Source of the DNA: Helichrysum umbraculigerum
Lineage: Eukaryota > Streptophyta > Magnoliopsida > Asterales > Asteraceae
Length of the DNA stretch: 64,000 nt
Reading direction: 5' to 3'
NCBI GenBank assembly: GCA_949592205.1
Contig: CATIUR010000003.1
Coordinates: 78,458,501-78,522,500 of the forward strand
Made by a program: the position numbers and the translations under genes. The notes beneath the pieces are model-generated. The model was not told the origin of the DNA. It made no database searches and saw nothing but the letters and a program-made list of their open reading frames with translations. Shown piece by piece: positions 34,824 through 47,172 of the stretch. Position 1 is the stretch's first letter. Each line of letters opens with the position of its first letter.

Positions 34824-37800
34824 ATGCCGCCAAAGACCAGACCTTACACTGATGCTCAGATTACGTCACTCATAACCCAGGCTGTTACTGAAGCCTTAGC
34901 TCGGAATACCCCACCAAACTCCACAAGAAACAGCGATACCACTGGAACCTCTACCACCAAACCTTGTTCTTACAAGGACTTTCAAAGCTGCAAACCCTCG
35001 AGTTTCAAGGGTTCTGAAGGAGCCATCGGACTAATCAGATGGTTCGAGAAAATGGAAACTGTTTTCCGTGTCAGCAAATGCGCGGAGAACGACAAAGTAA
35101 ACTTCGCCACCTGCTCTCTTGAAGATGATGCCCACTCTTGGTGGAATTCATATACCCAATCAGTGGGTGCTGACATTGCCTACCAAATCACTTGGGAGGA
35201 ATTGAAAGCCAAACTCACTGCCAAGTACTGCTCTATCGCCAAACTCCAAAAGCTGGATGAGGAGTTCTGGAACTTAAAGGTTCAGGGTGGTGACATCGAT
35301 GGTTATACCACCAGGTTTCAACAACTAGCTGCCCTCCGCCCAGCTATGGTAAGCACTGAACCTGATAAAATCAGGAAGTACGCCCTTGGTCTCCCTGATT
35401 TTGTTCGAGGACACGTCATCTCTTCCAAACCAACCACCATTGACGGTGCAATCTCATTGGCCCAAGACCTGATGTCTATGAGCCAAGATTCTGAACCACC
35501 CACTTCATCCTCCCAAAACAACAAACGCAAGTGGTCTGACTACCACAACAACCACTCCAACCAACAAAACAAGAAACCCGACACCATCAAAGCTTACAAC
35601 ACCACCACTGACATCATCCGGGGTTACACGGGGAGCAAACCATATTGTCCCAAGTGCAGCCGTCACCATGAGGGTTCCTGTGGTCCCTTTTGCAACAACT
35701 GCAAGAGGTACGGCCACCTTACCAAGGATTGTCGCTCTCCTAACAACAACAACAACAACAATTCCAACAACAACACCAGACCACCCAAAGTATGCTTCGA
35801 GTGTGGAAAACCTGGGCATTTCAGGGACTCGTGCCCAAATCTGAAGAACAACAACAACAACCGCAACAACAACAATAACAACACCCGCAGCAGAGCTTTC
35901 GTCATCAAATCTGGGGACGCCCGCCAGGACCCGAATGTGGTCTCGGGTATGTTCCTCCTCAACAACTTAACTGCTTCTGTTCTATTTGATACTGGTGCTG
36001 ATAGAAGCTTTATCTCCGATGATTTTTGCCCATTACTTGACATCACTCCTGTTGCCTTAGATGTTAAGTACACTGTAGAGCTAGCCAATGGAAAACTTGT
36101 AGAAACCACCAGTGTGATACCTAATTGCACTTTAAACCTAGCTGACGAAATCTTTTCGATCGACCTTATACCCATTGAAATCGGAAGTTTCGACGTCATT
36201 ATTGGAATGGACTGGTTGTCCAAACATCGAGCTGAAATCATTTGTCACGATAAGATCGTCCGTATCCCACTCGCCGTCGGTGGAACCTTGATCATACAGG
36301 GGGAGACCGGTGGGACGGGACTCAATATAATCTCCTGCTTAAAAACCCGAAAATTTCTGAGAAAGGGTTACCCTGCCATACTCGCACACATCACTGAGAA
36401 GAAGTCGGAGGAGAAACGACTTGAGGAGGTGCCGATTGTTAGAGACTTTCCCGAAGTCTTTCCGGAAGAACTACCTGGTCTACCTCCGTCTAGACAGGTT
36501 GAGTTCTCAATCGATCTCGTGCCGGGTGCCGCACCGGTGGCCCGCGCACCATACCGTTTAGCCCCATCCGAACTTCAGGAGTTGTCCTCTCAGTTACAGG
36601 AACTGCTGGATCGAGGATTCATTAGACCGAGTTCTTCACCCTGGGGAGCTCCGGTCTTATTTGTCAAAAAGAAGGACGGTTCATTCCGAATGTGCATCGA
36701 CTACCGAGAGTTGAATAAATTGACCGTCAAGAACCGTTATCCACTTCCTCGCATTGATGATCTATTCGACCAACTTCAGGGTTCAAGTTTCTACTCAAAA
36801 ATCGACCTGCGATCAGGCTATCATCAGTTACGAGTTCGCGACACCGATATTCCAAAAACTGCTTTCAGAACTCGTTACGGGCACTACGAATTCCAAGTGA
36901 TGCCCTTTGGTCTAACCAACGCACCGGCTGTATTCATGGATCTCATGAACCGGGTGTGCAAACCTTACCTCGACAAGTTTGTCATTGTCTTTATCGATGA
37001 CATACTCATTTACTCGCGCAACGAGCAGGAACATGCGCAACACCTTAAGACCATCCTTGAACTACTTAGACACGAGGAGCTTTACGCTAAATTCTCTAAG
37101 TGTGAGTTCTGGATCCAAACTGTTCAATTCCTTGGTCACGTGATCGACAGTCAGGGAATTCACGTGGACCCATCAAAGATCGAGGCAATCAAAGACTGGC
37201 AAGCACCCACCTCTGCAACTGAAGTACGACAATTCTTGGGTCTTGCTGGGTACTATCGGCGATTTATCGAAAATTTCTCCAAAATAGCTCAACCACTCAC
37301 GGTACTGACTCAGAAGGACAAAAGGTTCGATTGGACCGATAAACAAGAGTCAGCGTTCCAACTTCTGAAACAAAAGCTTTGCAGTGCTCCAATTCTATCC
37401 TTACCCGAAGGCACCGATGACTTCGTGGTATACTGCGATGCTTCTCACCAAGGTCTCGGTTGCGTGTTGATGCAACGAGACAAGGTTATTGCCTATGCCT
37501 CACGACAGCTGAAAATTCATGAAAAGAACTACACCACTCACGATCTCGAACTTGGAGCTGTCGTTTTTGCACTCAAAATCTGGAGACATTATCTCTACAG
37601 CACTAAGTGCACCATTTTTACCGATCATAAAAGTCTTCAACATATCTTCGATCAGAAGGATCTCAATATGAGGCAACGTCGATGGGTCGAGTTGCTTACC
37701 GATTACGATTGCGAGATCAAGTACCATCCAGGGAAGGCTAATGTTGTAGCCGATGCCCTCAGCCGAAAGGAACGACCAAAACCACTTCGAGTCCGAGCCC

Positions 37801-39020
37801 TCAGTATGACCATTCATAACGATCTTACCATTCAAATTCATACCGCTCAGATCGAAGCCCTGAAATCTGAAAATATCAAAAATGAAGCCTTGCGGGGCAT
37901 TGACAAACAATTTGAAATCAGACCTAACGGAATTAGGTATTTCTCAAACCGAATCTGGTTGCCCAGTTTTGGGAACCTAAGAGACTTGGTGATGGACGAG
38001 GCTCACAAGTCTAAATATTCTATTCATCCGGGATCCGATAAGATGTACCACGGTATCAAGGAATTTTATTGGTGGCCAAACATGAAAGCCGAAATCGCCA
38101 CTTATGTCAGCAAGTGCCTTACTTGCTCGAAAGTCAAAACCGAACATCAGAAACCTCCTGGTTTACTCCAACAACCTGAAATCCCTGAATGGAAATGGGA
38201 TCAAATTGCCATGGACTTCATAACCAAACTACCAAAGTCGTCGAGCGGTTGCGATACCATTTGGGTGATCGTCGATCGTCTCACCAAATCTGCTCATTTC
38301 CTGGCAATCAAAGAAAACGATAAAATGGAACGCCTTACACAAATTTACATCAAGGAAATCATTTCTCATCACGGTGTTCCAACCTCAATCATCTCTGACA
38401 GAGATGCCCGTTTCACCTCTCACTTTTGGCAATCACTTCAGAAAGCATTGGGTACCCGTCTCGATATGAGTACCGCATACCATCCTCAAACCGACGGCCA
38501 AAGTGAACGAACCATTCAAACACTGGAAGACATGCTACGAGCCTGCGTAGTTGATTTCGGTACAAACTGGGAAAAACATCTACCGTTGTGCGAATTTTCG
38601 TACAATAACAGTTATCATGCCAGCATTAAGGCTGCACCATTTGAGGCACTGTACGGTCGTAAGTGCCGATCACCGATCTGTTGGACTGAGGTGGGCGATA
38701 GTCAGCTCACTGGTCCTGAACTCATTCACGCCACCACTGAGAAAATTGTGGAAATCCAAAACAGACTCAAAACCGCACGTGATCGTCAGAAAAGTTATGC
38801 TGACGTGAGACGCAAACCGCTCGAGTTCCAAGTTGGGGATCGAGTTCTCTTAAAAGTATCGCCTTGGAAAGGCGTCATCCGTTTTGGCAAACGCGGGAAG
38901 TTGAATCCCCGGTACATCGGGCCTTTTGAGATCCTCGAAAGGATTGGCCCCGTAGCTTATCGATTGCAGCTGCCATCCGAACTCAGCAGCGTGCACCCTA
39001 CTTTTCATATCTCAAACTAG
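34824..39020 (+). CDS. Gag-pol polyprotein of element B, ending before the chromodomain
   Basis: The 1398-codon frame starts [12 protein letters not shown]. Domains in order are Gag (about 55-190), zinc knuckles ([14 protein letters not shown] at about 290 and [14 protein letters not shown] at about 324), an Asn-rich linker, protease ([10 protein letters not shown] at about 388, with IGMDWLS at about 463 intact), reverse transcriptase ([19 protein letters not shown], then FIDDILIYS at about 722), RNase H ([12 protein letters not shown] at about 870), integrase zinc finger ([10 protein letters not shown] to CLTCSKVK, about 1066-1100) and core (MDFITKLP at about 1130, SDRDARF at about 1189, [11 protein letters not shown] at about 1215). 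TAG at 39018-39020 ends it after HISN. The same frame stays open to TAA at 39276-39278 and would encode the last 85 residues with the chromodomain-like module. The stop lies at the edge of the segment identical to element A. Confidence 0.93.
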   Translation: MPPKTRPYTDAQITSLITQAVTEALARNTPPNSTRNSDTTGTSTTKPCSYKDFQSCKPSSFKGSEGAIGLIRWFEKMETVFRVSKCAENDKVNFATCSLEDDAHSWWNSYTQSVGADIAYQITWEELKAKLTAKYCSIAKLQKLDEEFWNLKVQGGDIDGYTTRFQQLAALRPAMVSTEPDKIRKYALGLPDFVRGHVISSKPTTIDGAISLAQDLMSMSQDSEPPTSSSQNNKRKWSDYHNNHSNQQNKKPDTIKAYNTTTDIIRGYTGSKPYCPKCSRHHEGSCGPFCNNCKRYGHLTKDCRSPNNNNNNNSNNNTRPPKVCFECGKPGHFRDSCPNLKNNNNNRNNNNNNTRSRAFVIKSGDARQDPNVVSGMFLLNNLTASVLFDTGADRSFISDDFCPLLDITPVALDVKYTVELANGKLVETTSVIPNCTLNLADEIFSIDLIPIEIGSFDVIIGMDWLSKHRAEIICHDKIVRIPLAVGGTLIIQGETGGTGLNIISCLKTRKFLRKGYPAILAHITEKKSEEKRLEEVPIVRDFPEVFPEELPGLPPSRQVEFSIDLVPGAAPVARAPYRLAPSELQELSSQLQELLDRGFIRPSSSPWGAPVLFVKKKDGSFRMCIDYRELNKLTVKNRYPLPRIDDLFDQLQGSSFYSKIDLRSGYHQLRVRDTDIPKTAFRTRYGHYEFQVMPFGLTNAPAVFMDLMNRVCKPYLDKFVIVFIDDILIYSRNEQEHAQHLKTILELLRHEELYAKFSKCEFWIQTVQFLGHVIDSQGIHVDPSKIEAIKDWQAPTSATEVRQFLGLAGYYRRFIENFSKIAQPLTVLTQKDKRFDWTDKQESAFQLLKQKLCSAPILSLPEGTDDFVVYCDASHQGLGCVLMQRDKVIAYASRQLKIHEKNYTTHDLELGAVVFALKIWRHYLYSTKCTIFTDHKSLQHIFDQKDLNMRQRRWVELLTDYDCEIKYHPGKANVVADALSRKERPKPLRVRALSMTIHNDLTIQIHTAQIEALKSENIKNEALRGIDKQFEIRPNGIRYFSNRIWLPSFGNLRDLVMDEAHKSKYSIHPGSDKMYHGIKEFYWWPNMKAEIATYVSKCLTCSKVKTEHQKPPGLLQQPEIPEWKWDQIAMDFITKLPKSSSGCDTIWVIVDRLTKSAHFLAIKENDKMERLTQIYIKEIISHHGVPTSIISDRDARFTSHFWQSLQKALGTRLDMSTAYHPQTDGQSERTIQTLEDMLRACVVDFGTNWEKHLPLCEFSYNNSYHASIKAAPFEALYGRKCRSPICWTEVGDSQLTGPELIHATTEKIVEIQNRLKTARDRQKSYADVRRKPLEFQVGDRVLLKVSPWKGVIRFGKRGKLNPRYIGPFEILERIGPVAYRLQLPSELSSVHPTFHISN

Positions 39021-39278
39021 AAGAAGTGTCTGTCTGATGAGACACTTATTATTCCACTAGATGAAATTCGTGTTGATGATAAACTCCACTTCGTTGAGGA
39101 ACCCGCTGAAATTATGGACCGTGAGGTCAAACAACTGAAACAAAGTCGTATTCCCATCGTCAAGGTCAGATGGAATTCGCGGCGTGGTCCGGAATTCACC
39201 TGGGAACGGGAAGACCAGATGCGACTCAAATATCCTCAACTCTTCACTGATTCTACCTCGAACACGACCTCGAGCTAA
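39021..39278 (+). pseudogene. Chromodomain tail of element B, cut off by the stop
   Basis: This in-frame continuation of gag-pol after TAG reads [10 protein letters not shown] and includes [17 protein letters not shown], a group II chromodomain-like module, ending at TAA 39276. The nucleotide sequence from 39021 to about 39380 looks identical to element A (25647 to about 26006), whereas the flanking coding DNA differs at several percent of sites. Confidence 0.85.
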
Positions 39279-39312
39279 ATTTCGGGACGAAATTCTTCTA
39301 ACAGGGGGAGAA

Positions 39313-41757
39313 TGTAACACCCGCCAATTTAGGACTAGTAAATAGTGCCTAATCATACGTTAATACATGTAATTAGTTCCTTGTTAGGCTAATTAATGTA
39401 TCGAATTATATATATTGTTGAATATATACGAATATGCGATTTGATTAAATCGTACGCAATTTAAATCGAATGTACTTCGATTCTATTTTATATGGACGTT
39501 GGTGACAAATTTTATTAAATAACGTTGTTATGTCAAAAACATTATTATAATAATATTTAGTATTCATTCGGATCGTACAAACTGAACCCACACGATTTAA
39601 AAGCTTTAAAACGCGCAAGTTAAATAAACCAAATTACATTTATAATTCAAATATAAACTTATTTGGAAAATAACTTAATAAAATATCGCGTAATAATTTG
39701 TATTTTAAAACTTACCAATTAATATATAAAATAATTTATTTAACGTTTAAACGACGGAGCAAACGAACACCGCACGGAGCGGGAACGCGGGCGAAAAATG
39801 GGAGGATAACCTCCCATTCCCACCTCATTTCTTTCATTTATTTCTTTTCCTCTCTCTCTCCTTCATCTTTTTCTCTCTTTCTTTTTAATCACCACCAACC
39901 ACCTCCACCTTCAAAAATCTCACAAAAACGCAAAATAAACATATCAAACGACTTCGGATCTTCAAGATTTTTAGAGATTCACGACCACCGCGACACGATC
40001 TATCTTTCTATCTTTCCGAAATTTCATTTCGGCGATTTGTAAGTTTCCGACACCTCTCGTTTTTAAGTGTTTTTACTTGTTTGCGGTTTGTATCGACTTA
40101 TAATGTTCAAATAAGGGTTGGGTAAAAGTTTTGGACCGAACGGAAACCGAAAAACTCGTTTTCGACCCATTTTCCGGCCAACAGACCGCTACGTCGCATT
40201 TGGCCCGGAATTTATGCGACGTCAGCTTCTACGTCGCAAAACCCCTCGTGACGTCGCATGGTGCGACGTCAGTCACAACGTCGCATTAAATTGCGACGTC
40301 GCATATAGCGACGTCAGCCTTAACGTCGCCAATACCTCGCCACGTCGCACTTAGCGACGCAAGCCCCTACGTCGCAGAAATCAGAACCTCAAAAACATAG
40401 ATTTTTACTAAGTGTCGAGACTCAAAATTTATCACTCGATTTTACCCAAATTCAGATCCAGATGCGTTTTTCGTCAAAGCAATATAGTAGAAATAAAAAT
40501 TTTCCAAGCTGACCTGGCAGCTCGACCCCAGCCAGGGGCTCTGCCCCTTGGACCCCGCCAGGGGCTGCCGCCCCTTGGACCCCGCTACCAGGGGCGCTGC
40601 CCCCGGACCCCCGTACTTAGATTTCGTAACGGCTTCTAAAACACAATCAAAACACATTTTTCAAGTAAAACGCCACGAAATCAAAATAGTAATAATTGAG
40701 ATTATTATTACAAATCCGTCACCAACGGGCCGTACACTTTTCAAACACTTAAACGTATCAACCAAATAGTGGAGATTTGGACATTATAGTTGGACAAACA
40801 ACTGCAGGGGTGATCTTTTGAGATACCCAATCATATTTATAACCATCGCGTGTCGTGGACACCCTCAGGTTACAAGTCTTTGGACTTCATTTCGGCTAAT
40901 CAACTTACGTTTGTTTAAACGCTTACAGACTCAGGTGAGACTCATAGCCCCTCTTTTACTATTTTACTCAGGGGTGTGATATACTGCTCAAACTTTTAAC
41001 ATGTGAACGCAAGTACCAACTTTTCATATACTACATGAGTTTTTCGAAACTAATCATTTTAAAGTCCTCCGTCAGCATAGTTGTTAATACGTTGTAGCGT
41101 GAATATTAGTATATGGTACCATATAGGATTGACCCTCCTCGTTCGGGTTAGCAAGCACTAACCGGGTAAACGGACGTACTAATATTTGGGAAGACGAATG
41201 TTGATTAGGCATTCGTGGAGGCACCTCGCCCGGAATTCTCTATAGGGGACCCGGCCCTCGAGTTAAGCTCAACTATGTGCTCATGGCCGTATACACAATG
41301 ATTATCATTTAATTGCTGGATGCAATTCATATTTAATTGCTGGATGCAATTCATTATTTAATTGCTGGATGCAATTCATTATTTAAATCTTGCGGTTCAT
41401 ACGATATTACTTGATTTCAAACCTGTGAGCTCACCAGCTTTATAGCTGACCTTTTAGCATATATCGCAGGTACCAAGCAGTAGGATGTTTCTGCTTCAGG
41501 ATTTTAGCTCGAGTCAGCATGCAGACGATTGAGATTTTCTTGCATTAGTATATTTTGTACAAGTACTTATGTACTGAAATCTCATTTTAATTAACTCGAG
41601 CTATGTAAATCTTTAAATGTTGTAAACATTTCAATTATCAATATATTTTGTTAAAACGACGCATATAGAGTCGTTTGCTATTTATCTTTGTGCTTTGTTA
41701 TTGATTAGTAACACCCAAAACAAGCTTCCGCAAATCATCAAATTTGGGGGTGTTACA
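39313..41757 (+). repeat. 3' LTR of element B
   Basis: This 2445 bp LTR is preceded by the polypurine tract AGGGGGAGAA (39303-39312). It is the same as the 5' LTR of B except in the first ~45 bases, where it carries the element A form (CGCCAATTTAGG, then AAATAGTG, then CATACG). It is followed by the duplication AATAT. Confidence 0.95.
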
Positions 41758-41762
41758 AATAT

Positions 41763-41880
41763 TGACACCTAGAAATCAATTTAAGCTAAGTAAGTACCAA
41801 AAGTTCATAAAGTTCACTTAAAACGAATGCAAAAACAACGATATCGCTAAAGATAGACATGTATAAAATGAGCGATATCA
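41763..41880 (-). repeat. 3' LTR of the Athila-type element, proximal segment
   Basis: This 118 bp segment resumes the LTR after element B and ends ATATCA at 41880, matching 54617. The adjacent AATATCCCCACACTT (41881-41895) read on the minus strand is a purine-rich AAGTGTGGGGATATT, the likely polypurine tract for this element. Confidence 0.9.
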
Positions 41881-44086
41881 AATATCCCCACACTTGAACT
41901 TTGCTTGTCCTCAAGCAAAACCATCATTTACAACTTCACAACCCCCTCTTGCATTTTCAGAAATAGAGATTAGGCTTATCGAAATAGTACTAACACAAAC
42001 CACCGAAGTAATCATACTAGCAACATTTACATAATTATCACAAACCTGAGATGATATGTTTGACAAGCCCGAATGCACGACCTAGCACCTCACATAAGGA
42101 TAAGTGTATAATCACTCACTCTCAACCTATAGAGCTACAGGGTAAGGATGTAAATGATGTAACACTCAATCAACCCAAGTCGTGATGCACTGTTACCATA
42201 GGCTTGCAAAAGGATCAAATCTCCACCCTCTTGGCGTGAGCACCATGTGAGATCTCAAAGGAGGTATTCTGAACATGTGATAAATAAGTGTAGGCTAATA
42301 TGGAATGGGTCTGATAGACACAATAATTGGTGAAAAGTGGTAGTCAAGACCCATGAAAAATGTGGAAACGTTACCTAATGGTTTGTATATGTGACAATAG
42401 TAAACTTAGGATTCTCATGCCAAATTAATTCAACTTATACTTCATTTTCACCTACAATTCCTATTCACTAATTGCATGCAATAACCCAAATTGATTTACA
42501 CATTTGATTGGAATAATTGCATTCTATGACTTTCTATGAACCATGTGTAACGAACTTTCGGACCAACCATCCTAGACCGGATAAAGACCTTTAGTGGTTA
42601 GGTGTAGAACACCCCTCGGGAACTACTTGTTCAGGAATTCAAAGGCCATTTAGTTGACTACAACTACCCAATCATTAACATTACGCTTAAATTGTTAACT
42701 TCCAATAATCTTATTGCTTTCAACTTCAATCGTTTAACTTTAACATTCAACAATTTTCATTTCATGCAATTTCAACTATAGAATTTAACACTAGAATCCC
42801 ACTTTAAAACGCTTTAAGTCACATTTAGATAAAACTCTTTAAAATTCCAATTAGGCAACATTTAAGAAAATATGTGATTCGGGAAATGACTACACAAAAA
42901 TTAGGCTAGCATTTTTGGTGGAGTGTATGTGGAAGTGTCTACGGGTTTCTTAGCACTAAAAATGAGTGCTAACGACCTGGGTGGACTGGATGTAAATTGG
43001 TGTAAAACACAAAATAGGATCCAACATAGTTAAGATTCCTTGACCGATCAGCAAATTCGTACAATCTATAAAAGATCAAGCACAAACTCAATAATTGGTT
43101 AGAAAGACAAGACTATAAGGATTAAGCTCCAAATCCTAAGAATACCTCCTCGTCTTCGACCCCACCTATATCACATTTCGGTGATCCCACAGCGGTCTCG
43201 AAATGCATCACTAGGGCAAGTTCTAGAACAAATTACAATCACCGGCACACTCATAGCAATAAACAATGTAAACACTAAAGATAAGTGTTTTTCTCAATAA
43301 GGCTCAAATTTCTCACAATTTATAGTGGAGGCTACAAGTGTGCTAGTCATGCAATTTACCCTATTAGGTTGCTTTTTATGACACATCTCTAAAGGTTAAG
43401 TAGCAAGAGGGGAGATTAAATTACTTTCACTAGATTTACAAGTTTAAAATTTCAAAGCAATCAATCTTTTAAGGACAAGCATTTTCCTAGCAAACTATCA
43501 TTCCCCGACCCTTTATTAGAATTTGCAAAAATCTATCGGACCCAAGATCAATAACCGACCTAATAAATGACCAATGGCCCGTTAATAGGATTCGTAAAGT
43601 TCAATTGGGGACCCAATAGACTTCACAAACCCAATAAAAGTTGAGAAACAATAATTTACTTGAAATGGAATTCAAGTGAATTTAACCCTCCTCACACTTG
43701 AGATTTGCATTGCCCTCAATGCAAAAACAGCATATAAGTATTAGCGCGAAGGGTCAAAAAGAACGAGAACTTCCCCGGGGGTATGTTAGCCGAGCGAGTG
43801 CATTTACTGAACTTATTGCCAGCCGGCGCACGTGTTCCAAATCCAAACAAGCAAGAACTTTTAGCCATTACCTAGATGGAAATAAAAATAAACATAGGGT
43901 AATGCACTTAAGTGACATTGTACAAAACAGTACCCAAATGTCACTCAAAGTAAGAAGTTCATAATACTAGCTAAGATAAGTACTAAAACATGAAATAAAT
44001 TGTCTAACAAGTGAGGCACGCAGGCACTCTTAATTGAAAGCATAAGGATAGTAATAATAATGTCTGAAAAGGGGGCAATGAGCAAA
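41881..44086 (-). other. Athila-type 3' untranslated interval
   Basis: About 2.2 kb lies between the third ORF and the 3' LTR with no convincing ORF on either strand. It is AT-rich with scattered purine/pyrimidine runs. Such long non-coding 3' regions are usual in Athila-group elements. Confidence 0.6.
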
Positions 44087-46562
44087 CTAGTAGGGCCATC
44101 CCCAACCCCCTGAACTTGGTCCGTGAGACCCATCCTGATGGTCACGAGCTTGTGGCCATGGGTCCCAGCTTTGATAACCGGAAGGAGCATCATGATACAT
44201 ATGCTCTTGCTGCAACTGCCTCTCGTATTCTTCTTGGTGCCGGCGCTGAGCTTCCTCTAATGCAGCATCATGATCGTATACATGGGGTGGGTGGTTGCGG
44301 GACTCTGGTGTACCCCATTGGTACACGGGCTCGGCTCTGGTAGTCTGGTAACCCTGTTGTTCAGCTAACCAGCTGAGGTTGTGAGAATTCCATGCAGACT
44401 GATATTCAATGTTGCCCACCCTGTAGTCCATTTGGTGTTGCCAATCATACATCTCATTTCACCACTCGGTAACCTCCCCTCTGAATTGATTTTGATTGAC
44501 ATTCAATCCCTCAATACCATGCATAATATCAAGGAGGGAAGGCTGTGTAGCACCATATTATGGTTCCTGATGCTGTTGAGCTTGCCTTCGTTGTGGTGGT
44601 TGTTGTTGCTGTTGTGGTGCAGGTTCCTCCGGATATGGAAAAAAGCCGCTTTTCCTGTTTTTAGCAACCGCTCTAGTTGCATAATACATTAGGTAACCTA
44701 CGCTCTTCTGATTGAGCTCAACTCTAGTCAATCCCGATCGGGAACCAAAATCAATCCCAAGAGATTGGGCAATCAGGGTGATGAAATGCCCACCACAAAT
44801 CGGGCTCTTGTCCTTCATACCCGCAGAAAAAGTCCTCAAATACGCGGCCACACCACAGGGAATGTTGATGTTAATCCTTTCCCTAATCTGCCTCAAATAC
44901 CAAATATCGGCTCGGGTGATTTTCTCGGAGTTTTCTCTTCGGTTTTGAATAGTATGAGCCAAAAACTGATGAATCACTCTTAGGCGGACATCATTCATGT
45001 CTTTGTGAGACACTCCACTAGGCACATATTCTTTCGGACTGAGTTCCTCCCAGAATTCCCCTTCAATAAACTCATGTGTTTCCTGAACTCGTGCACCCGA
45101 CCACAAATATTCATCAAAGCAATCATATGAGAGTTCAGCAGGTGTATAAAGTCCTAAACCGATCGCCAATTCTTTCATTGATAGAAATCTCGGTTCTCCC
45201 CCCAATCTGAATCTCATAAAGTCACGGTCATTAACCGAGGTGGACTTGTCTTTAACACCGAGGGTTGAGTGAAATTCAAAACATAACTCCCTAAACACGG
45301 GTACCCTGATGTCGAATAGCTTCTCCCACTCGGTAAAGTGGTACACCCGTCCCTGATACTCATAATGCTGAGTGAGAAGTTCCTTAATCTGTCGGGCCAA
45401 ACCAATTGCCTCAAGAGGTTCCCATTCCACATATCTCGGCAGCTCAAATTCCTTTTTCATCACATAAAACAGATTCCGGGCGTATTCATTGTAATGCACC
45501 CATCTACGATCAAACTGTAACCACCTGTGAGCATTCGCAGGAATCAACAAGGCTTCTGCACATTCGGGGTCAAGTTGGAGCAATTCCTCTTCCTCATCGT
45601 GAAGTTGAGAAGTGGAAGTATCTGCAGCACGTTTTAAAGTGTTAGTCTTGCGTGCCTTTCTTGAGGTGGATGCATTCTGCACAAGCACATAAGAGAAACA
45701 CCATATTGCACCAAACAAATGTTAGCGTTAGTCATAATCAAAGACATGTCTCATGTACAAAATGAGTGATAATATGTCTAGAGTTACATCCTTCCCCTAA
45801 CAAATAATCTTCTCAAGACAAATGTGGCATAAAGGCAATTCATCTAAACACCATAGCCAAGCATGCACAACACATTTATCCCCACAATTTAAACTCAACC
45901 AATGTACAAACAATATGTAGTCCAATATTAAACTACACCAAACTTAAAATAATGCCTAATCAACATCATCTTAGTTAAGCTAGTCTTACAATCACGAAAA
46001 CATATTAATTCATACAATGCACCTTCGACAAAGTAGGTTTATCATGTGCATTCAACTTTCAATAATCATAGTATCAAACATATACTTGAATCATAAAAAG
46101 GGCAAACACTTAAACTATTTTCAAGCAATGTCTTACAACCAATAATCATTCAAAGTATAATAATAACCAAAATATCCACTATTATCATCTTCTTCAAGTA
46201 TCATGAACCCTAATCACTAAAATAAAATTCAAATTATGAACTTAACCATAAAATGAGCAATTATAAGCATGGTGACAGAAATACCATGAAATTCCATCAA
46301 CTATAAACATTTATCATCATCAAAATTCGTATTACCCATGTTCACATAAACCCTAATTCACAAAATTCATCAAATAATGCAAATAAACACAAGTTCATGG
46401 AGAAAATAGGCTATCTAACATGTATACATCATCAATAACATGAAAAGTACAAGATTAAACATCCCCACACTTAGCAATTGCAAAACCCACATGTAGAGTA
46501 ATGTGAGAATTAAAATCACAAATTAAAAGTGAAAAGATGTTAATCCATACCTTAGGTGCCAT
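44087..46562 (-). pseudogene. Athila-type ORF3 (env-like position), apparently a two-exon gene, with two stops
   Basis: Exon 2 (45676 down to 44087) gives about 530 codons in one frame, interrupted by TAA at 44558-44560 and TGA at 44459-44461. A first exon of four codons (ATG at 46562-46560, ending 46551) meets a GTATGG donor. The acceptor TGTGCAG ends at 45677. The 874 bp intron is AT-rich and the join keeps phase 0. The N-terminus is then short, Ser/Thr-rich and basic (SRKARK, LKR). The core shares FREL, EF.ST, GGEPR, GLYT and ICGG motifs with the ORF at 2398. A Q-rich tail (PQQQQQPPQRRQAQQ) follows, then after the stops a His/Tyr/Gln-rich end. No signal peptide or clear membrane anchor is visible, so an envelope role is unsupported. 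The splice model is inference from sequence alone. Confidence 0.7.
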
Positions 46563-47172
46563 TAAAACACAAATTGATTGATGAAAAGAGTGAAAATTTT
46601 CGAAATAGTGGTGGTGGAGTCACAGGTGGAACAGCCGGTTTGGAGGAGATGAGAGAAATAATTGAGGTAGGTGAAGAAAAAGAGTTAAAACTCGTGTTTA
46701 AAATCTGCAGATTTGAAGAGAAACCGGCGGCTTGGGTATCGGACCCGACGGGTCGAGTCGGGTTAGGCGTGGGTTGGCCCCGGGTCGCCAGGCATTCGGG
46801 TCGTGCATTTGATTTAAACCCGCCGGCTAATACATCAATCAACCGGCTTGAGACACTTACCCGGCGGTTCAATGAGCCAAGACGCCGGCTCGCCGAGGCT
46901 TTAAAAGAGCTCTAAGGTCTGATGTGAAAATTCCCTTGTACCCGGCGGCTCACACCATTTGCCCGGCGGCTGATCAACCAAACCGGACAGCTATCCCTTA
47001 CAAACCGGCTGCTCGACCAACGTTTTCCAGAATTTTTAATTTAATTTTTTTTTTTAGCCAAAAGTAATACTAATAAGCTTTAATAATAACAACTAAAAAG
47101 GATACGAAAATGGGTTTGACCCGTTTGGTCCTTGGTTTATTAACGAGCCGAAAGCTTGACTCGACCCCGAAT
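46563..47172 (-). promoter_or_regulatory. Interval between Athila-type pol and ORF3 with GCC-box-like repeats
   Basis: On the minus strand AGCCGCC occurs at 46965-46971, 46944-46950 and 46726-46732, mostly as AGCCGCCGGG. These lie about 160-410 bp upstream of the ORF3 start, and a CT-rich stretch (about 46600-46680) follows. The same AGCCGCCGGG word is repeated four times in the 5' LTR. It reads like an internal promoter or leader, which is inference. Confidence 0.4.

Larger units (their letters stand above)
31276..41757 (+). mobile_element. Chromovirus element B, nested in the Athila-type 3' LTR
   Basis: The element is bounded by TGTAACACCC and GGGTGTTACA, flanked by the duplication AATAT (31271-31275 and 41758-41762), and opposite in strand to its host element. 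Both LTRs are 2445 bp. Apart from four differences clustered in the first ~45 bases they look identical by eye, so the insertion is very recent. It is the same family as element A, with gag-pol identity high throughout. A single in-frame TAG (39018-39020) is the only coding defect found. Confidence 0.95.

Noticed and set aside
44087..45718. Envelope glycoprotein call for ORF3
   Set aside because: No signal peptide, cleavage site, fusion peptide or convincing membrane anchor is seen; only its position is env-like.
46556..46915. 119-codon plus-strand ORF opposite the Athila-type pol-ORF3 interval
   Set aside because: Composition follows the CCGGCGG repeats and it crosses the candidate exon 1 and leader on the other strand; no homology recognised.
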